32,158 nt of DNA from an uncultured Chloroflexota bacterium (GCA_937876225.1 CALFIC010000059.1:1-32158); one strand, 5' to 3'; shown: positions 7,502-15,305, counted from the first letter of the stretch. The notes: a model not told the origin generated them from the letters alone. Numbers and translations are program-made.

Positions 7502-8089
7502 TTAACGGGTGGGCATCTGCAGGATTTCGTCGATGAAGCCATAGTCTTTGGCTTCTTGGGGGGTCATGAAGCGGTCACGGCTAAAGTCGCGCGTGATTTC
7601 TTCGGGGGTGCGGCCGGTGTCGTGGGCCAACAAGCCATTGCCAACGCTCTGGATGCGCAATAGTTCTTGGACCATGCGCTCGACGTCGGGAGCGTAGCCT
7701 TGGGCGCCGCCACCAGCGGGATGGAAGTGGATGGTGGAATGGGGCAAGGCATAGCGCTTGCCTTTGGTGCCACCCGCCAACAAAATCGTCGCCATACTGC
7801 CTGCCCGTCCCACACATACGGTGTTGACGTCGGGGCTGATGATATGCATGGTGTCATAAATGGCTAAGCCGTCGCGGACGCTCCCACCCGGGCTGTTGAT
7901 ATAAAACCAGATGTCGCGAGCCGGGTCTTGGTGTTGCAGGTACAACAATTGCGCCACGATTGATGAGGCAACGTCGTCGTCGATTTCACTCCCGAGCATG
8001 ATGACGCGTTCTTGGAGCAACCGGGAAAACAAATCCCAACCGCGTTCGCCGCGGGAGGTGCGTTCGACTACACTTGGTACAATAGGCAT
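7502..8089 (-). CDS. clpP: ATP-dependent Clp protease proteolytic subunit ClpP
   Basis: ClpP forms the barrel-shaped serine peptidase that degrades proteins fed by Clp ATPases. The 195-aa length is normal. Visible landmarks are SRLLQERVIMLG, YINSPGGSV, the nucleophile Ser98 in GRAGSMA, catalytic His123 and Asp168 (TRDFSRDRFMTPQEAKDYGFID). The His motif is unusual: where most ClpPs have HQPLGGAQG this one reads HPAGGGAQG. ATG 8089 has AAGGAG 7 nt upstream; the longer open frame to 8224 has no such support and would cross the promoter. fabI follows on the same strand. Confidence 0.95.
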   Translation of the reverse strand: MPIVPSVVERTSRGERGWDLFSRLLQERVIMLGSEIDDDVASSIVAQLLYLQHQDPARDIWFYINSPGGSVRDGLAIYDTMHIISPDVNTVCVGRAGSMATILLAGGTKGKRYALPHSTIHFHPAGGGAQGYAPDVERMVQELLRIQSVGNGLLAHDTGRTPEEITRDFSRDRFMTPQEAKDYGFIDEILQMPTR

Positions 8090-8112
8090 ATTTTTTACTC
8101 CTTGTGTGGGCT

Positions 8113-8146
8113 TCAAGTTAGACTTGATGCACCATGAAGTATACCA
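8113..8146 (-). promoter_or_regulatory. Extended -10 promoter and small palindrome before clpP
   Basis: On the minus strand TGG-TATACT (8138-8146) forms an extended -10. Just downstream, in the predicted leader, a 6-bp inverted repeat TCAAGT-TAG-ACTTGA (8113-8127) could be an operator or small hairpin. It does not match the CIRCE element or any other heat-shock operator I know. Confidence 0.5.
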
Positions 8147-8181
8147 TTTTTTGTGCCGTGTGGGCGCACCGAAACCCGCAT

Positions 8182-8224
8182 AAAACAAACAATGGAGCGT
8201 TATGCCACTGGCACAACGCTCCAT
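8182..8224 (-). terminator. Probable terminator of the amidohydrolase operon
   Basis: A 10-bp perfect stem (8192-8201 with 8215-8224), extended by a few inner pairs, lies 12 nt after the amidohydrolase stop. It is followed on the minus strand by a T-rich tract GTTTGTTTTA, not a pure T-run. Confidence 0.7.
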
Positions 8225-8236
8225 GAGTCAGGCGAT

Positions 8237-9856
8237 TTAGGCGCGCTCGTAGACCACATTGCCACCGAGGATGGTCATGGTGACCTTGATGTTGAGGATA
8301 TCGTCGTCGCTACAGGTCAAGTAGTCGCGATCAAATACCGCCATGTCGGCCAACATCCCGGGCATCAATACGCCCTTGAGGTGCTCTTCACGCGTCAACC
8401 AGGTAGGGCTGGCGGTGTACGACCGCAACGCTTCCATGCGGCTAATCGCCTCTTGGGGGGCGATAACCGTGCCTTTATGTGTTTTGCGGGTCACAAGGCT
8501 ATACAGGCTGATAAACGGATTGTAATGGAAGGTGCTGGGGATGTCGCTCGAGGCAATCATCGGGATGCCCCGTTTGAGGTAGGTGTTGGCCGGTTTGTAT
8601 TCGTGCGCCAATTCTTCGCCTACATCGCGGAACAAATCGTCGCCTTCGAAGTAGATGAATGTCGGTTGAATCACGGCGCCGATTTTGTATTTGGCCATGG
8701 CATCGAGTGATTCTTCACTGGCGAAGTAAGCATGGATGATGTTGTGGCGGTGGTCACGGGGATTGGCGGCTACGGCATCGGCAAAGGCCAAGGCTGATTC
8801 GTGATGGGCCCGGTCACCAATGGCATGGATACCGATATCCCAGCCCAAATCGTGGCCACGACGGAAGTAGCGCCGCAAATCGGCGGGGTTGAGGCGGTTG
8901 AAGTCGCGTACCACACTTTCGCCCACAAACGGCTTAAACATCCAGGCGGTGCGGCTAGTGGTACCACCGTCGACGGCCATTTTGAGGGCGGTCAGGCGGA
9001 GCATTTCGTCACCAAGCCCACTCCAGAGCCCCAAATTGGCGGCGCGGTCATCAAGCTCGGCTTCGATTTCTTCTTCGCGGAAGCCGTGCCACGAGGGCAT
9101 CAACGAGGTGCGGACTTTCATTTTGCCGTAGCGATGGGCTGCCATGTAGGCCCGCATTTCCCACGGGTACAAGCCAGGCTCTTGGATGCTGGTGATTCCG
9201 TACGATAAATAGGTGGTGCTGGCTTTTTCGATGCCGGCTACTGCTTGGTCTTCGGTGACGGTGGGGAGCAGGTTGCGTACCAGCAATTTGGCGGCAGCCC
9301 GCAAAATCCCGTTAGGGGTGCCGTCAGGGTAGCGCTCGATTGCGCCACCGGCGGGGTCGGCAGTCGTTGCATCGACTCCAGCGAGGCGCAAGGCCACACT
9401 ATTGACGGTATCCATATTGAAAAACCGTTTGAGCAACACGGGGTGTTGATCGGTGGCGGCATCGATGTCGGCGCGGGTGGGTGGGCGGTTTTCGGCGAGG
9501 AAGGATTCATTCCAGCCTTCGCCGATAATCCATTGTCCTGGTGGGGTGTTTTTGGCGGTAGCAGCCACCAAATCGCGTATTTCACCCAACGATTTACAAT
9601 CGTCGAGCGAGATACGGGTCATTTTGATGCCCACTTCGAGCATGTGATTGTGTGAATCGTTGAAGCCGGGGATGACGGTGGCCCCGTTGAGGTTGATTAT
9701 TTTGGTGCCAACACCTGCTAATGGCAAAATCTCGAGATTGCTCCCAGTCGCAACCACGCGACCATGCAGACAGGCAATCGCCTCGACGATGGGTTTGGTG
9801 GGGTCGAGGGTGATGATTTTGGCGTTGTGGATGATGAGATTAGGGGCAAATGACAT
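8237..9856 (-). CDS. Amidohydrolase family protein (YtcJ-like, Amidohydro_3)
   Basis: This 539-aa metal-dependent hydrolase has the composite layout of the Amidohydro_3/YtcJ group. An N-terminal beta-sandwich strand (LIIHNAKIITLDPTKP, then VVATG) leads to the metal-binding PGFNDSHNH motif (His69, His71). After it come the GQWIIGEGWNE segment, MAVDGGTTSRTAW, the metal-ligand GIHAIGDRAHHE and the late Asp in SSDIPST. A closing strand reads PGMLADMAVFDRDYL. Substrates in this family include N-substituted formamides, carbamates and other amides, so no specific reaction can be given. AAAGGAG precedes the ATG. It is the last gene of a four-gene run and lies 17 nt after the MFS gene. Confidence 0.88.
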   Translation of the reverse strand: MSFAPNLIIHNAKIITLDPTKPIVEAIACLHGRVVATGSNLEILPLAGVGTKIINLNGATVIPGFNDSHNHMLEVGIKMTRISLDDCKSLGEIRDLVAATAKNTPPGQWIIGEGWNESFLAENRPPTRADIDAATDQHPVLLKRFFNMDTVNSVALRLAGVDATTADPAGGAIERYPDGTPNGILRAAAKLLVRNLLPTVTEDQAVAGIEKASTTYLSYGITSIQEPGLYPWEMRAYMAAHRYGKMKVRTSLMPSWHGFREEEIEAELDDRAANLGLWSGLGDEMLRLTALKMAVDGGTTSRTAWMFKPFVGESVVRDFNRLNPADLRRYFRRGHDLGWDIGIHAIGDRAHHESALAFADAVAANPRDHRHNIIHAYFASEESLDAMAKYKIGAVIQPTFIYFEGDDLFRDVGEELAHEYKPANTYLKRGIPMIASSDIPSTFHYNPFISLYSLVTRKTHKGTVIAPQEAISRMEALRSYTASPTWLTREEHLKGVLMPGMLADMAVFDRDYLTCSDDDILNIKVTMTILGGNVVYERA

Positions 9857-9873
9857 GATGCGTGGCTCCTTTG

Positions 9874-11091
9874 CTATGCAACGGTTTTGGCGGCATCTTC
9901 GGCGATGCGCGCGGCGGATTTTTGATTGGCGGGATCTATGAAACGCGTAGATACCATCGTGATAATGGCAAATCCCGCGGCAATCATAAAGGGAATCTGG
10001 TAGCCGTAGAAATTGAGAATATACCCGGTAGCCAGGGGCACTGCAATCGCCGCCACATGTTGCATGGTCAATCCCATGGCAATCGTCGGTGCGATGTCAC
10101 GATGTGCGGCGACTTTGCCGAGGTAGGTGTTGGCACCCATCCACGAAATAGGGAAGATGATGCTATAAATGGTATAACATCCTACCAACACCCATAGATT
10201 GTCAACAAAGGAATAACCAATCAGTGCCACCACATACAACACATTTGCCGCCGCCAGCATGGGTCGCTCGCCAATGCGATCGATTAGATTGCCTACGTGT
10301 TGCCCGATCAAGGTATTGACCAAATTGACGGCAATCAAGATAATCGTCAAGTGGGTGACATCGAGGCTGTATTTGTGTGCCAGCACCCACAAGCCAAACG
10401 AAAAGAAAATCTGCTGACGACCACCATCGAGCAAATTGAGCATGTAATAAAACCGATAATCTTTGTTATAGACTAACGGTTCGCGTTTGGTGGTAACGGT
10501 ATGGGGCAGTCCGTCGCGTAGGCTGGGGAAGCTGAAAATTGCAATGCCTGCCCCCGCCGCTGCCAATCCGGTCAACCAAAACGCCGAGGCAAAGTTGAGG
10601 ATTTTGAGATAAAACCCTACTGCCATCAACACCATCGCTACTAAGCCACCGAGGTTCCCCCAGGCGCCTACATGCCCCAAAATCCCCCCCGATTTGTCTT
10701 CGGTGGTGATACTCATGGCCATGGCGTGTTGGGTTTGCAACCAGGTGTGATACCCCATTGAGCTCAAAATGACCCAGGGAGTGACGGTGGCAAAATCAGT
10801 AGCAATGCTAAACAAGGCATAGCCTACCGCCAGTGTCATCAACGCCAACGTCGTTAGCCGTGGCAGCGACAAGCGATAAAAGAGCGCTGTCAAAAAGATA
10901 ATCAAAAACCCGGGGATTTCGCGGATGGCAGTGATATAGCCAAACTGCGACCCTTGCAGGTGCAGTTGGTTTTCAAAAAAATTAGTGACCACGGCTTGTT
11001 GGCCCGACATCGCGAAACTCGCCAAGACGGTGGTCAGGGTGATTAACCAAAAGCCCCGTTGGGCTTCGGGGCTCCGGAGTGTACGTTGCAT
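9874..11091 (-). CDS. Major facilitator superfamily transporter
   Basis: This 405-aa membrane protein has about twelve hydrophobic segments in two halves and a cytoplasmic central loop (SLRDGLPHTVTTKREPLVYNKDY). MFS-like features are the helix 2-3 loop FYRLSLPRLTTLALM and the second-half repeat NLIDRIGERPMLAAAN, resembling the GxxxDRxGR signature. The substrate is unknown. The ATG at 11091 lies 2 nt after the deacetylase stop with GGAG inside the upstream gene, so the two are probably translationally coupled. The operon context suggests import or export of a compound handled by MtnP, the deacetylase or the amidohydrolase. Confidence 0.88.
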   Translation of the reverse strand: MQRTLRSPEAQRGFWLITLTTVLASFAMSGQQAVVTNFFENQLHLQGSQFGYITAIREIPGFLIIFLTALFYRLSLPRLTTLALMTLAVGYALFSIATDFATVTPWVILSSMGYHTWLQTQHAMAMSITTEDKSGGILGHVGAWGNLGGLVAMVLMAVGFYLKILNFASAFWLTGLAAAGAGIAIFSFPSLRDGLPHTVTTKREPLVYNKDYRFYYMLNLLDGGRQQIFFSFGLWVLAHKYSLDVTHLTIILIAVNLVNTLIGQHVGNLIDRIGERPMLAAANVLYVVALIGYSFVDNLWVLVGCYTIYSIIFPISWMGANTYLGKVAAHRDIAPTIAMGLTMQHVAAIAVPLATGYILNFYGYQIPFMIAAGFAIITMVSTRFIDPANQKSAARIAEDAAKTVA

Positions 11092-11093
11092 TA

Positions 11094-11828
11094 TTAGTTG
11101 TTCTCCGTGCGATGGAAAATTTCGGCCATCGGCATATTGAAGCGCTCACCGAGCTCGACCGCCCAGTCATGCATGCGTTTGTCGAGCTCGGGGTTTTCGG
11201 CCCCTACTTGACTGGCATGGGCATGGAGCGCACTCAGTTTTTGGGCAAATACGGCACTAATATCGATGGCCATGTTAGGCTGGGGCGTACCCACGATGAA
11301 AATCTCTTTGACTTTGTGGGGCAACAACCCTTCTTCGGTCATCAACTCGGGGAAGTCCCACGGGTTTTGGGAAGCCGGGTAGAGCGCCGCCAACGTGGCT
11401 GCTCCAGCAGCGATATGGTCGGGATGGTAGCGGGCAATCCCCAACGGCGTCCCCCAAAAGCGTTCGGGAGACTGACAAATCACGCGTGAGGGCTTGTAGG
11501 TGCGCAACACCCGCACCAAATCTTTGCGCAGTTGCAAGGTGGGGTAGAGCCGTCCATCGGGGTAATCGAGGTGGATGACTCCTTTGAGCCCCAATCGCCG
11601 TGCCGACTCGAGTTGCTCCGCTTTGCGGGTATCGACGGTCACTTGGCGGGCAGCTGGGCTAAGGTCGGTGGCAAAGTCAGAGCCACCGGCTGAAGCGTCG
11701 GTGATGACGCAGATGTAGGCGTCGTAGCCTTCGTTGATCCAGGTGAGCAACGTGCCGGTGCTACTGAATTCGGCATCGTCGGGGTGCGCCATAATCGACA
11801 TGGCGACTGGTTTGGGTTCGTGTGTCAT
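11094..11828 (-). CDS. PIG-L family zinc-dependent deacetylase
   Basis: This 244-aa protein belongs to the LmbE/PIG-L family, which removes N-acetyl groups from amino sugars such as GlcNAc-malate (BshB), GlcNAc-inositol (MshB) or sugar-containing antibiotics. The zinc-binding AHPDDAE motif is at residues 14-20 and the second zinc His lies in YHPDHIAAG near residue 135. GVIHLDYPDGRLYP also fits the fold. The ribosome-binding site is weak, in keeping with coupling to mtnP, which ends 7 nt upstream. A role in bacillithiol synthesis is possible but there is no BshA or BshC here. A catabolic deacetylase is equally likely. Confidence 0.9.
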   Translation of the reverse strand: MTHEPKPVAMSIMAHPDDAEFSSTGTLLTWINEGYDAYICVITDASAGGSDFATDLSPAARQVTVDTRKAEQLESARRLGLKGVIHLDYPDGRLYPTLQLRKDLVRVLRTYKPSRVICQSPERFWGTPLGIARYHPDHIAAGAATLAALYPASQNPWDFPELMTEEGLLPHKVKEIFIVGTPQPNMAIDISAVFAQKLSALHAHASQVGAENPELDKRMHDWAVELGERFNMPMAEIFHRTENN

Positions 11829-11835
11829 GGTGTTA

Positions 11836-12705
11836 CTACTTTTTCATATAGGGGTCGAGTAAAAGGGCCAATTGGGCGCGGCGTTCGGCCGGAATAATGT
11901 CAGGATTGGTCATAATCGCCATTGCCAAGGCGTGATGGGCCGGGCTGTCGAACCCTGTGGCGATGCGCGGGATGGCTTGGCGGATGATTTCTTGGGCCAT
12001 GCTGGAATTGGCGTGCATGGTGGCAACCACCGTTTCGACGGTGACGGCATCATGATCGGGGTGCCAGCAATCATAATCGGTAACCAGCGCCAGCATGGCG
12101 TAGGCCAATTCGGCCTCGCGGGCCAGCTTGGCTTCGGGGATGGCCGTCATGCCGATTAGGTCAAAGCCGCGGCGGCGATTTTCGTTGCTTTCGGCCAAGG
12201 TCGAAAACTGCGGCCCTTCCATGCAGACATACGTCCCGCCGCGATGGAAGGTCGCCCCGGCGGCAGTAGCGGCGTCGGCGAGGCGGTTCGACAATTCGCC
12301 ATCAAAGGGTTTGTCAAACGCCACGTGCGCTACTATGCCTTCACCAAAAAACGTACTGGGGCGGATGCCTTTGGTGCGGTCATAGAGTTGGTCGGGGATG
12401 ACGATATGCCCCGGGGCATAATCGTCCCGCAGGCTGCCGACGGCGCTGACCGCAATCACGTACTTGACCCCTAGCATCCGGAAGCCGTACATGTTGGCAC
12501 GGGCTGGTACTTCACTCGGGCTGAGGCGATGGCCCACGCCGTGGCGTGGCAAAAACGCCACCCGCGTACCGGCAATCGTCCCAATCACATAAGCATCACT
12601 TGGCTCACCAAAGGGTGTGGTGAGCCGTACTGTTTCGACATCGCTGAGGCCGGGCATGCTATACAGCCCGCTCCCCCCGATGACTCCGATTACCGCATGT
12701 GTCAT
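11836..12705 (-). CDS. mtnP: S-methyl-5'-thioadenosine phosphorylase
   Basis: MtnP splits 5'-methylthioadenosine with phosphate into adenine and methylthioribose-1-phosphate, recycling the by-product of polyamine and autoinducer synthesis. The 289-aa protein is a PNP/MTAP phosphorylase: the phosphate loop IGGSGLY at the N-terminus, FLPRHGVGHRLSPSEVPARANMYG, AVSAVGSLRDD, MEGPQFSTLAES, and MTAIPEAKLAREAELAY followed by TDYDCWH, which is the MTAP adenine pocket. The 5'-deoxyadenosine-type nucleosides are alternative substrates. GAGGAA lies just before the ATG. It is the first gene of the four-gene minus-strand run, divergent from the metal-binding protein. The other methionine-salvage genes (mtnA and so on) are not in the window. 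Confidence 0.93.
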   Translation of the reverse strand: MTHAVIGVIGGSGLYSMPGLSDVETVRLTTPFGEPSDAYVIGTIAGTRVAFLPRHGVGHRLSPSEVPARANMYGFRMLGVKYVIAVSAVGSLRDDYAPGHIVIPDQLYDRTKGIRPSTFFGEGIVAHVAFDKPFDGELSNRLADAATAAGATFHRGGTYVCMEGPQFSTLAESNENRRRGFDLIGMTAIPEAKLAREAELAYAMLALVTDYDCWHPDHDAVTVETVVATMHANSSMAQEIIRQAIPRIATGFDSPAHHALAMAIMTNPDIIPAERRAQLALLLDPYMKK

Positions 12706-12733
12706 CTATTCCTCGTTGCCTACTATTCACTGA

Positions 12734-12762
12734 TTGACGCCGTAATAGCATCATTCTATACT
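12734..12762 (+). promoter_or_regulatory. Sigma-70-type promoter for the metal-binding protein
   Basis: TTGACG (12734-12739), a 17-nt spacer and TATACT (12757-12762). The predicted start near 12769 gives a leader of about 50 nt with AAAGGAG before the ATG at 12821. Confidence 0.8.
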
Positions 12763-12820
12763 GCATTTACCGTTCTGTGAAATCTGAGGAGCGGGTAGTT
12801 TTTTACCAAAGGAGACCATC

Positions 12821-13030
12821 ATGACCACCTCACAATTCCACGTACCAGATATTTCGTGCGATCATTGCGTGCGTGCCATCACCAACGAAGTCAAAGAAAT
12901 TGCCGGCGTGGCCACCGTCACCGTCGACATTCCCACCAAAATGGTGACCATTGGGCACGACAACGTGGCCCAACCTGCCATCATTGCCGCCATCAACGAG
13001 GCCGGGTTTGACACGGTAGAAGCCATGTAG
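12821..13030 (+). CDS. Heavy-metal-associated (HMA) domain protein, CopZ-like
   Basis: This 69-aa single-domain protein has the ferredoxin-like HMA fold of small copper chaperones. The pattern is QFHVPDISCDHCVRAI, then VAGVATVTVDI and AAINEAGFDT. The metal-binding pair is Cys-x2-Cys in SCDHC; the usual Met before the first Cys (MxCxxC) is Ile here, which is seen in some members. It probably shuttles Cu(I) or another soft metal in the cytosol. No P-type ATPase is nearby. AAAGGAG precedes the ATG, and the stop codon TAG is supplied by an interspersed palindromic repeat. Confidence 0.9.
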   Translation: MTTSQFHVPDISCDHCVRAITNEVKEIAGVATVTVDIPTKMVTIGHDNVAQPAIIAAINEAGFDTVEAM

Positions 13031-13052
13031 AGCCGCAGCATGCTGCGGCTCC
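13026..13052. repeat. Interspersed palindromic repeat, copy 1
   Basis: TGTAGAGCCGCAGCATGCTG continues as CGGCTCC. The core 13031-13050 is a perfect 20-nt palindrome. A near-identical copy is found at 21959-21988. It begins at the last two codons of the upstream gene and provides its stop codon. It could also act as a transcription stop, but no T-run follows. Confidence 0.75.
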
Positions 13053-13082
13053 AACGGGGCGCCATGGAATGACGCCCTGTAC

Positions 13083-13127
13083 CATCATGACCCGTGTGCA
13101 TCAGTCAGATGCGCACGGGTCATGATG
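13083..13127. repeat. Long hairpin over the 3' end of the HepT-like gene
   Basis: A 19-bp stem with one G-T pair (13083-13101 with 13109-13127, 7-nt loop) covers the last codons and stop of the HepT-like gene. No T-run follows on the minus strand. Confidence 0.7.
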
Positions 13128-13525
13128 TGTGTGGCGAAATCCAACAGCACATAGACGTGGGTGGTAATCACCGCCTGCAAAATATCAGTGTTGAGTTTGG
13201 TATATTCGTGCACCAAAATATTCCGAAATCCGACCATTGCTACCAGTGACTGATACATCGGTTGGGGGATGATTTTGGCCGTATAGAGGATTGCAAAGCT
13301 TTCGCGACTTTCTTTGGGCACTCCTAATTTTCGCATACGAATCACGCGATTCGCCATATCGATGGATCGTTCACATGCCAGTTGTATATTGCGGCCAACA
13401 GCATCTTGGAGAAAAACATCGTCGCGAAACGCCAATGAACTTGGACGGGACATGTAGTTTTCGATTTGCTGAATGCAACGTTCGATGCTAATCCGTTTTT
13501 GCAAAAGCACATCATCGACGGTCAT
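13085..13525 (-). CDS. HepT-like (DUF86) ribonuclease domain protein, no partner
   Basis: This 146-aa protein has the all-helical HepT/DUF86 layout: DDVLLQKRISIERCIQQIENY, then AVGRNIQLACERSIDMAN, then the RNILVHEY motif (R-x4-H-x-Y), the active-site signature of HepT toxins. HepT toxins are RNases normally paired with a MNT nucleotidyltransferase that AMPylates and neutralises them. No MNT gene is present on either side. GGAGG lies 5 nt before ATG 13525. The neighbouring DNA is a mosaic of repeats, and a 13-bp inverted repeat flanks the gene. It could be a remnant or a domesticated member. Confidence 0.85.
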   Translation of the reverse strand: MTVDDVLLQKRISIERCIQQIENYMSRPSSLAFRDDVFLQDAVGRNIQLACERSIDMANRVIRMRKLGVPKESRESFAILYTAKIIPQPMYQSLVAMVGFRNILVHEYTKLNTDILQAVITTHVYVLLDFATHIMTRAHLTDAHGS

Positions 13526-13752
13526 AAAACCTCCTACGTTGCAAACCAGCAGTCGCCACACCCTAGCGTCATTCCATGCCGGGTGTTCACACCCGTAGTG
13601 TGGAAGCTCCGCGGCGGACTATACGTGGTGACTCCGCATCTCCGTGCCTCCGTGTGAGCCAATATATTACCCTAGCCCCAACGGGGCGGCATTACATAGC
13701 CCAGGGCAACGCCCTGGGCTATGTAATCCATAATGTGTGTGACTCTGGGCGA
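13526..13752. repeat. Mosaic of interspersed repeats between hepT-like gene and guaB
   Basis: Three repeat types are visible in 227 nt. At 13566-13578 is the inverse copy of a 13-mer also found at 13063-13075. At about 13620-13660 is an octamer-like run (ACTCCGCA, TCTCCGTG, CCTCCGTG). At 13676-13727 come a GCCCC-AAC-GGGGC hairpin and a perfect 17-bp hairpin (13691-13707 with 13711-13727, loop AAC). The last sits 25 nt after the guaB stop and may also help end that transcript. No gene is visible here. Confidence 0.7.
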
Positions 13753-15228
13753 TTACCGTTGCCCGTAATTCGGTGCTTCTTTGGTGATAGTAATATCGTG
13801 GGGGTGGCTTTCGGTTAAACTCGCCATCGAGATACGGATAAAGCGTGACTTGACCCGTAATTCTTCGATATCTTTGGCACCGGCATAGCCCATCCCGGCC
13901 CGCAATCCACCCACCAATTGGTAGATGGTGTCGCCGAGTACGCCCTTGAACGGTACCCGCCCCACAATTCCTTCGGCGACCAATTTACGCCCTTCGCGGG
14001 TGTTTTGGAAGTAGCGTTCGCCACCCCCCTGTTGCATGGCATCGATCGACCCCATGCCGCGGTACATTTTGTACGAACGTCCTTCATACAAAATCGTCTC
14101 GCCGGGGCTTTCTTCGGTGCCGGCAAACATCGAGCCCATCATCACCGTATGAGCGCCGGCCGCAATCGCTTTGGCGATGTCGCCACTATAGCGGATGCCG
14201 CCGTCGCCGATTACGGGGATGCCAAAGCGATCGGCCACTTTGACACATTCCGAAATCGCCGTGATTTGGGGCATCCCTGCCCCACTCACTACCCGGGTCG
14301 TACAGATGCTGCCAGGGCCTTGGCCCACTTTGATGGCATCGACGCCCCGCTCACACAACGCTCGTGCTGCCTCACCCGTCGATATATTGCCGGCAATTAA
14401 TTGCACGTGAGGGAAGTGACTGCGCACCGCTTCGATGCTTTTGAGTACGCCCGCCGAATGCCCGTGCGCCGTGTCGATACACAGCACATCGACGCCTACT
14501 TTGACCAACGCCTCGGCGCGCTGGATGTAGTCGCCACCCACGCCGATGGCAGCCCCTACCCGCAACCGTCCTTGGTCATCTTTACACGAATTGGGATATT
14601 CGATTTGCTTCATGATGTCTTTGACGGTAATCATCCCCGACAAGCGCCCATTGTGATCCACCACCAGCACCTTTTCGATGCGGTGTTTGTGGAGTAATTC
14701 TTTGGCTTGTTCGAGGGTGGTGCCTTCGGGCACCGTCACCAGACCTTCGCCCGTCATGAGTTCGCTAATCGGGCGGGTACGGTCGGTTTCGAAGCGCAAA
14801 TCGCGGTTGGTGACAATCCCCACCAAGTCGCCATTAGAGGTGGTGATGGGGATCCCCGAAATGCGGTAGTCGGCCATCATATCGAGGGCGTCGCCGACTG
14901 TGCGGTCGTGGTGCATGGTGATAGGGTCGGTAATCATGCCGTTTTCGGAGCGCTTGACCTTGCGCGCCATTTCCACTTGGTCGGCAATCGTCAAGTTTTT
15001 GTGGATGATGCCCATACCACCCTCACGCGCCATCGCAATCGCCAAACGGTGCTCAGTGACGGTATCCATGGCGGCGCTGACGAGGGGGATATTCATGCGG
15101 ATGCCCCGCGTCAACCAGGTGCTGACATTGGTCGCCGATGGCAACACGTCGGATGCTGCCGGGATGAGGAGTACGTCGTCGAACGTCAAGCCTTCGCGGG
15201 CAAATTTGTCATCCCAATCGATTGTCAC
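13753..15228 (-). CDS. guaB: Inosine-5'-monophosphate dehydrogenase
   Basis: GuaB oxidises IMP to XMP with NAD+, the committed step to guanine nucleotides. The 491-aa length is normal. Visible are LTFDDVLLIPAASDVLP, PLVSAAMDTVTEHRLAIAMAREGGMGIIH, two CBS domains (about residues 97-210) that bind regulatory nucleotides, and the catalytic loop GPGSICTTRVVSGAGMPQ with Cys309. GDGGIRYSGDIAKAIAAGA and the YRGMGS mobile loop also fit. I start at GTG 15228, with GGGAGG just upstream; the open frame continues to an ATG at 15285, but a consensus-like promoter at 15277-15305 overlaps that ATG, so it cannot be the start of this transcript. Transcribed alone. Confidence 0.96.
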   Translation of the reverse strand: MTIDWDDKFAREGLTFDDVLLIPAASDVLPSATNVSTWLTRGIRMNIPLVSAAMDTVTEHRLAIAMAREGGMGIIHKNLTIADQVEMARKVKRSENGMITDPITMHHDRTVGDALDMMADYRISGIPITTSNGDLVGIVTNRDLRFETDRTRPISELMTGEGLVTVPEGTTLEQAKELLHKHRIEKVLVVDHNGRLSGMITVKDIMKQIEYPNSCKDDQGRLRVGAAIGVGGDYIQRAEALVKVGVDVLCIDTAHGHSAGVLKSIEAVRSHFPHVQLIAGNISTGEAARALCERGVDAIKVGQGPGSICTTRVVSGAGMPQITAISECVKVADRFGIPVIGDGGIRYSGDIAKAIAAGAHTVMMGSMFAGTEESPGETILYEGRSYKMYRGMGSIDAMQQGGGERYFQNTREGRKLVAEGIVGRVPFKGVLGDTIYQLVGGLRAGMGYAGAKDIEELRVKSRFIRISMASLTESHPHDITITKEAPNYGQR

Positions 15229-15276
15229 AACCGCCTCCCTGATGTGTAATGCGACACAGCCAAAAATGTTCCTCCC

Positions 15277-15305
15277 ATCATACATGAGGGCGCTATGCCC
15301 GTCAA
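15277..15305 (-). promoter_or_regulatory. Sigma-70-type promoter for guaB
   Basis: On the minus strand TTGACG (15300-15305), a 17-nt spacer and TATGAT (15277-15282). The predicted start near 15270 gives a leader of about 40 nt and supports the GTG start at 15228. Confidence 0.8.

Noticed and set aside
8113..8127. CIRCE or CtsR heat-shock operator before clpP
   Set aside because: The small palindrome there does not match TTAGCACTC-N9-GAGTGCTAA or the CtsR heptad repeat.
8090..8224. Longer clpP starting at 8224
   Set aside because: It would run through the promoter and into the terminator of the amidohydrolase gene; ATG 8089 has AAGGAG and gives the normal ClpP N-terminus.
13918..14400. Plus-strand frame of 160 codons opposite guaB
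   Set aside because: It is antisense to a clearly identified gene, has His/Asp-rich shadow composition and no ribosome-binding site.
15229..15285. ATG start for guaB at 15285
   Set aside because: A consensus-like promoter covers 15277-15305, so this ATG would not be in the transcript; the GTG at 15228 has GGGAGG.
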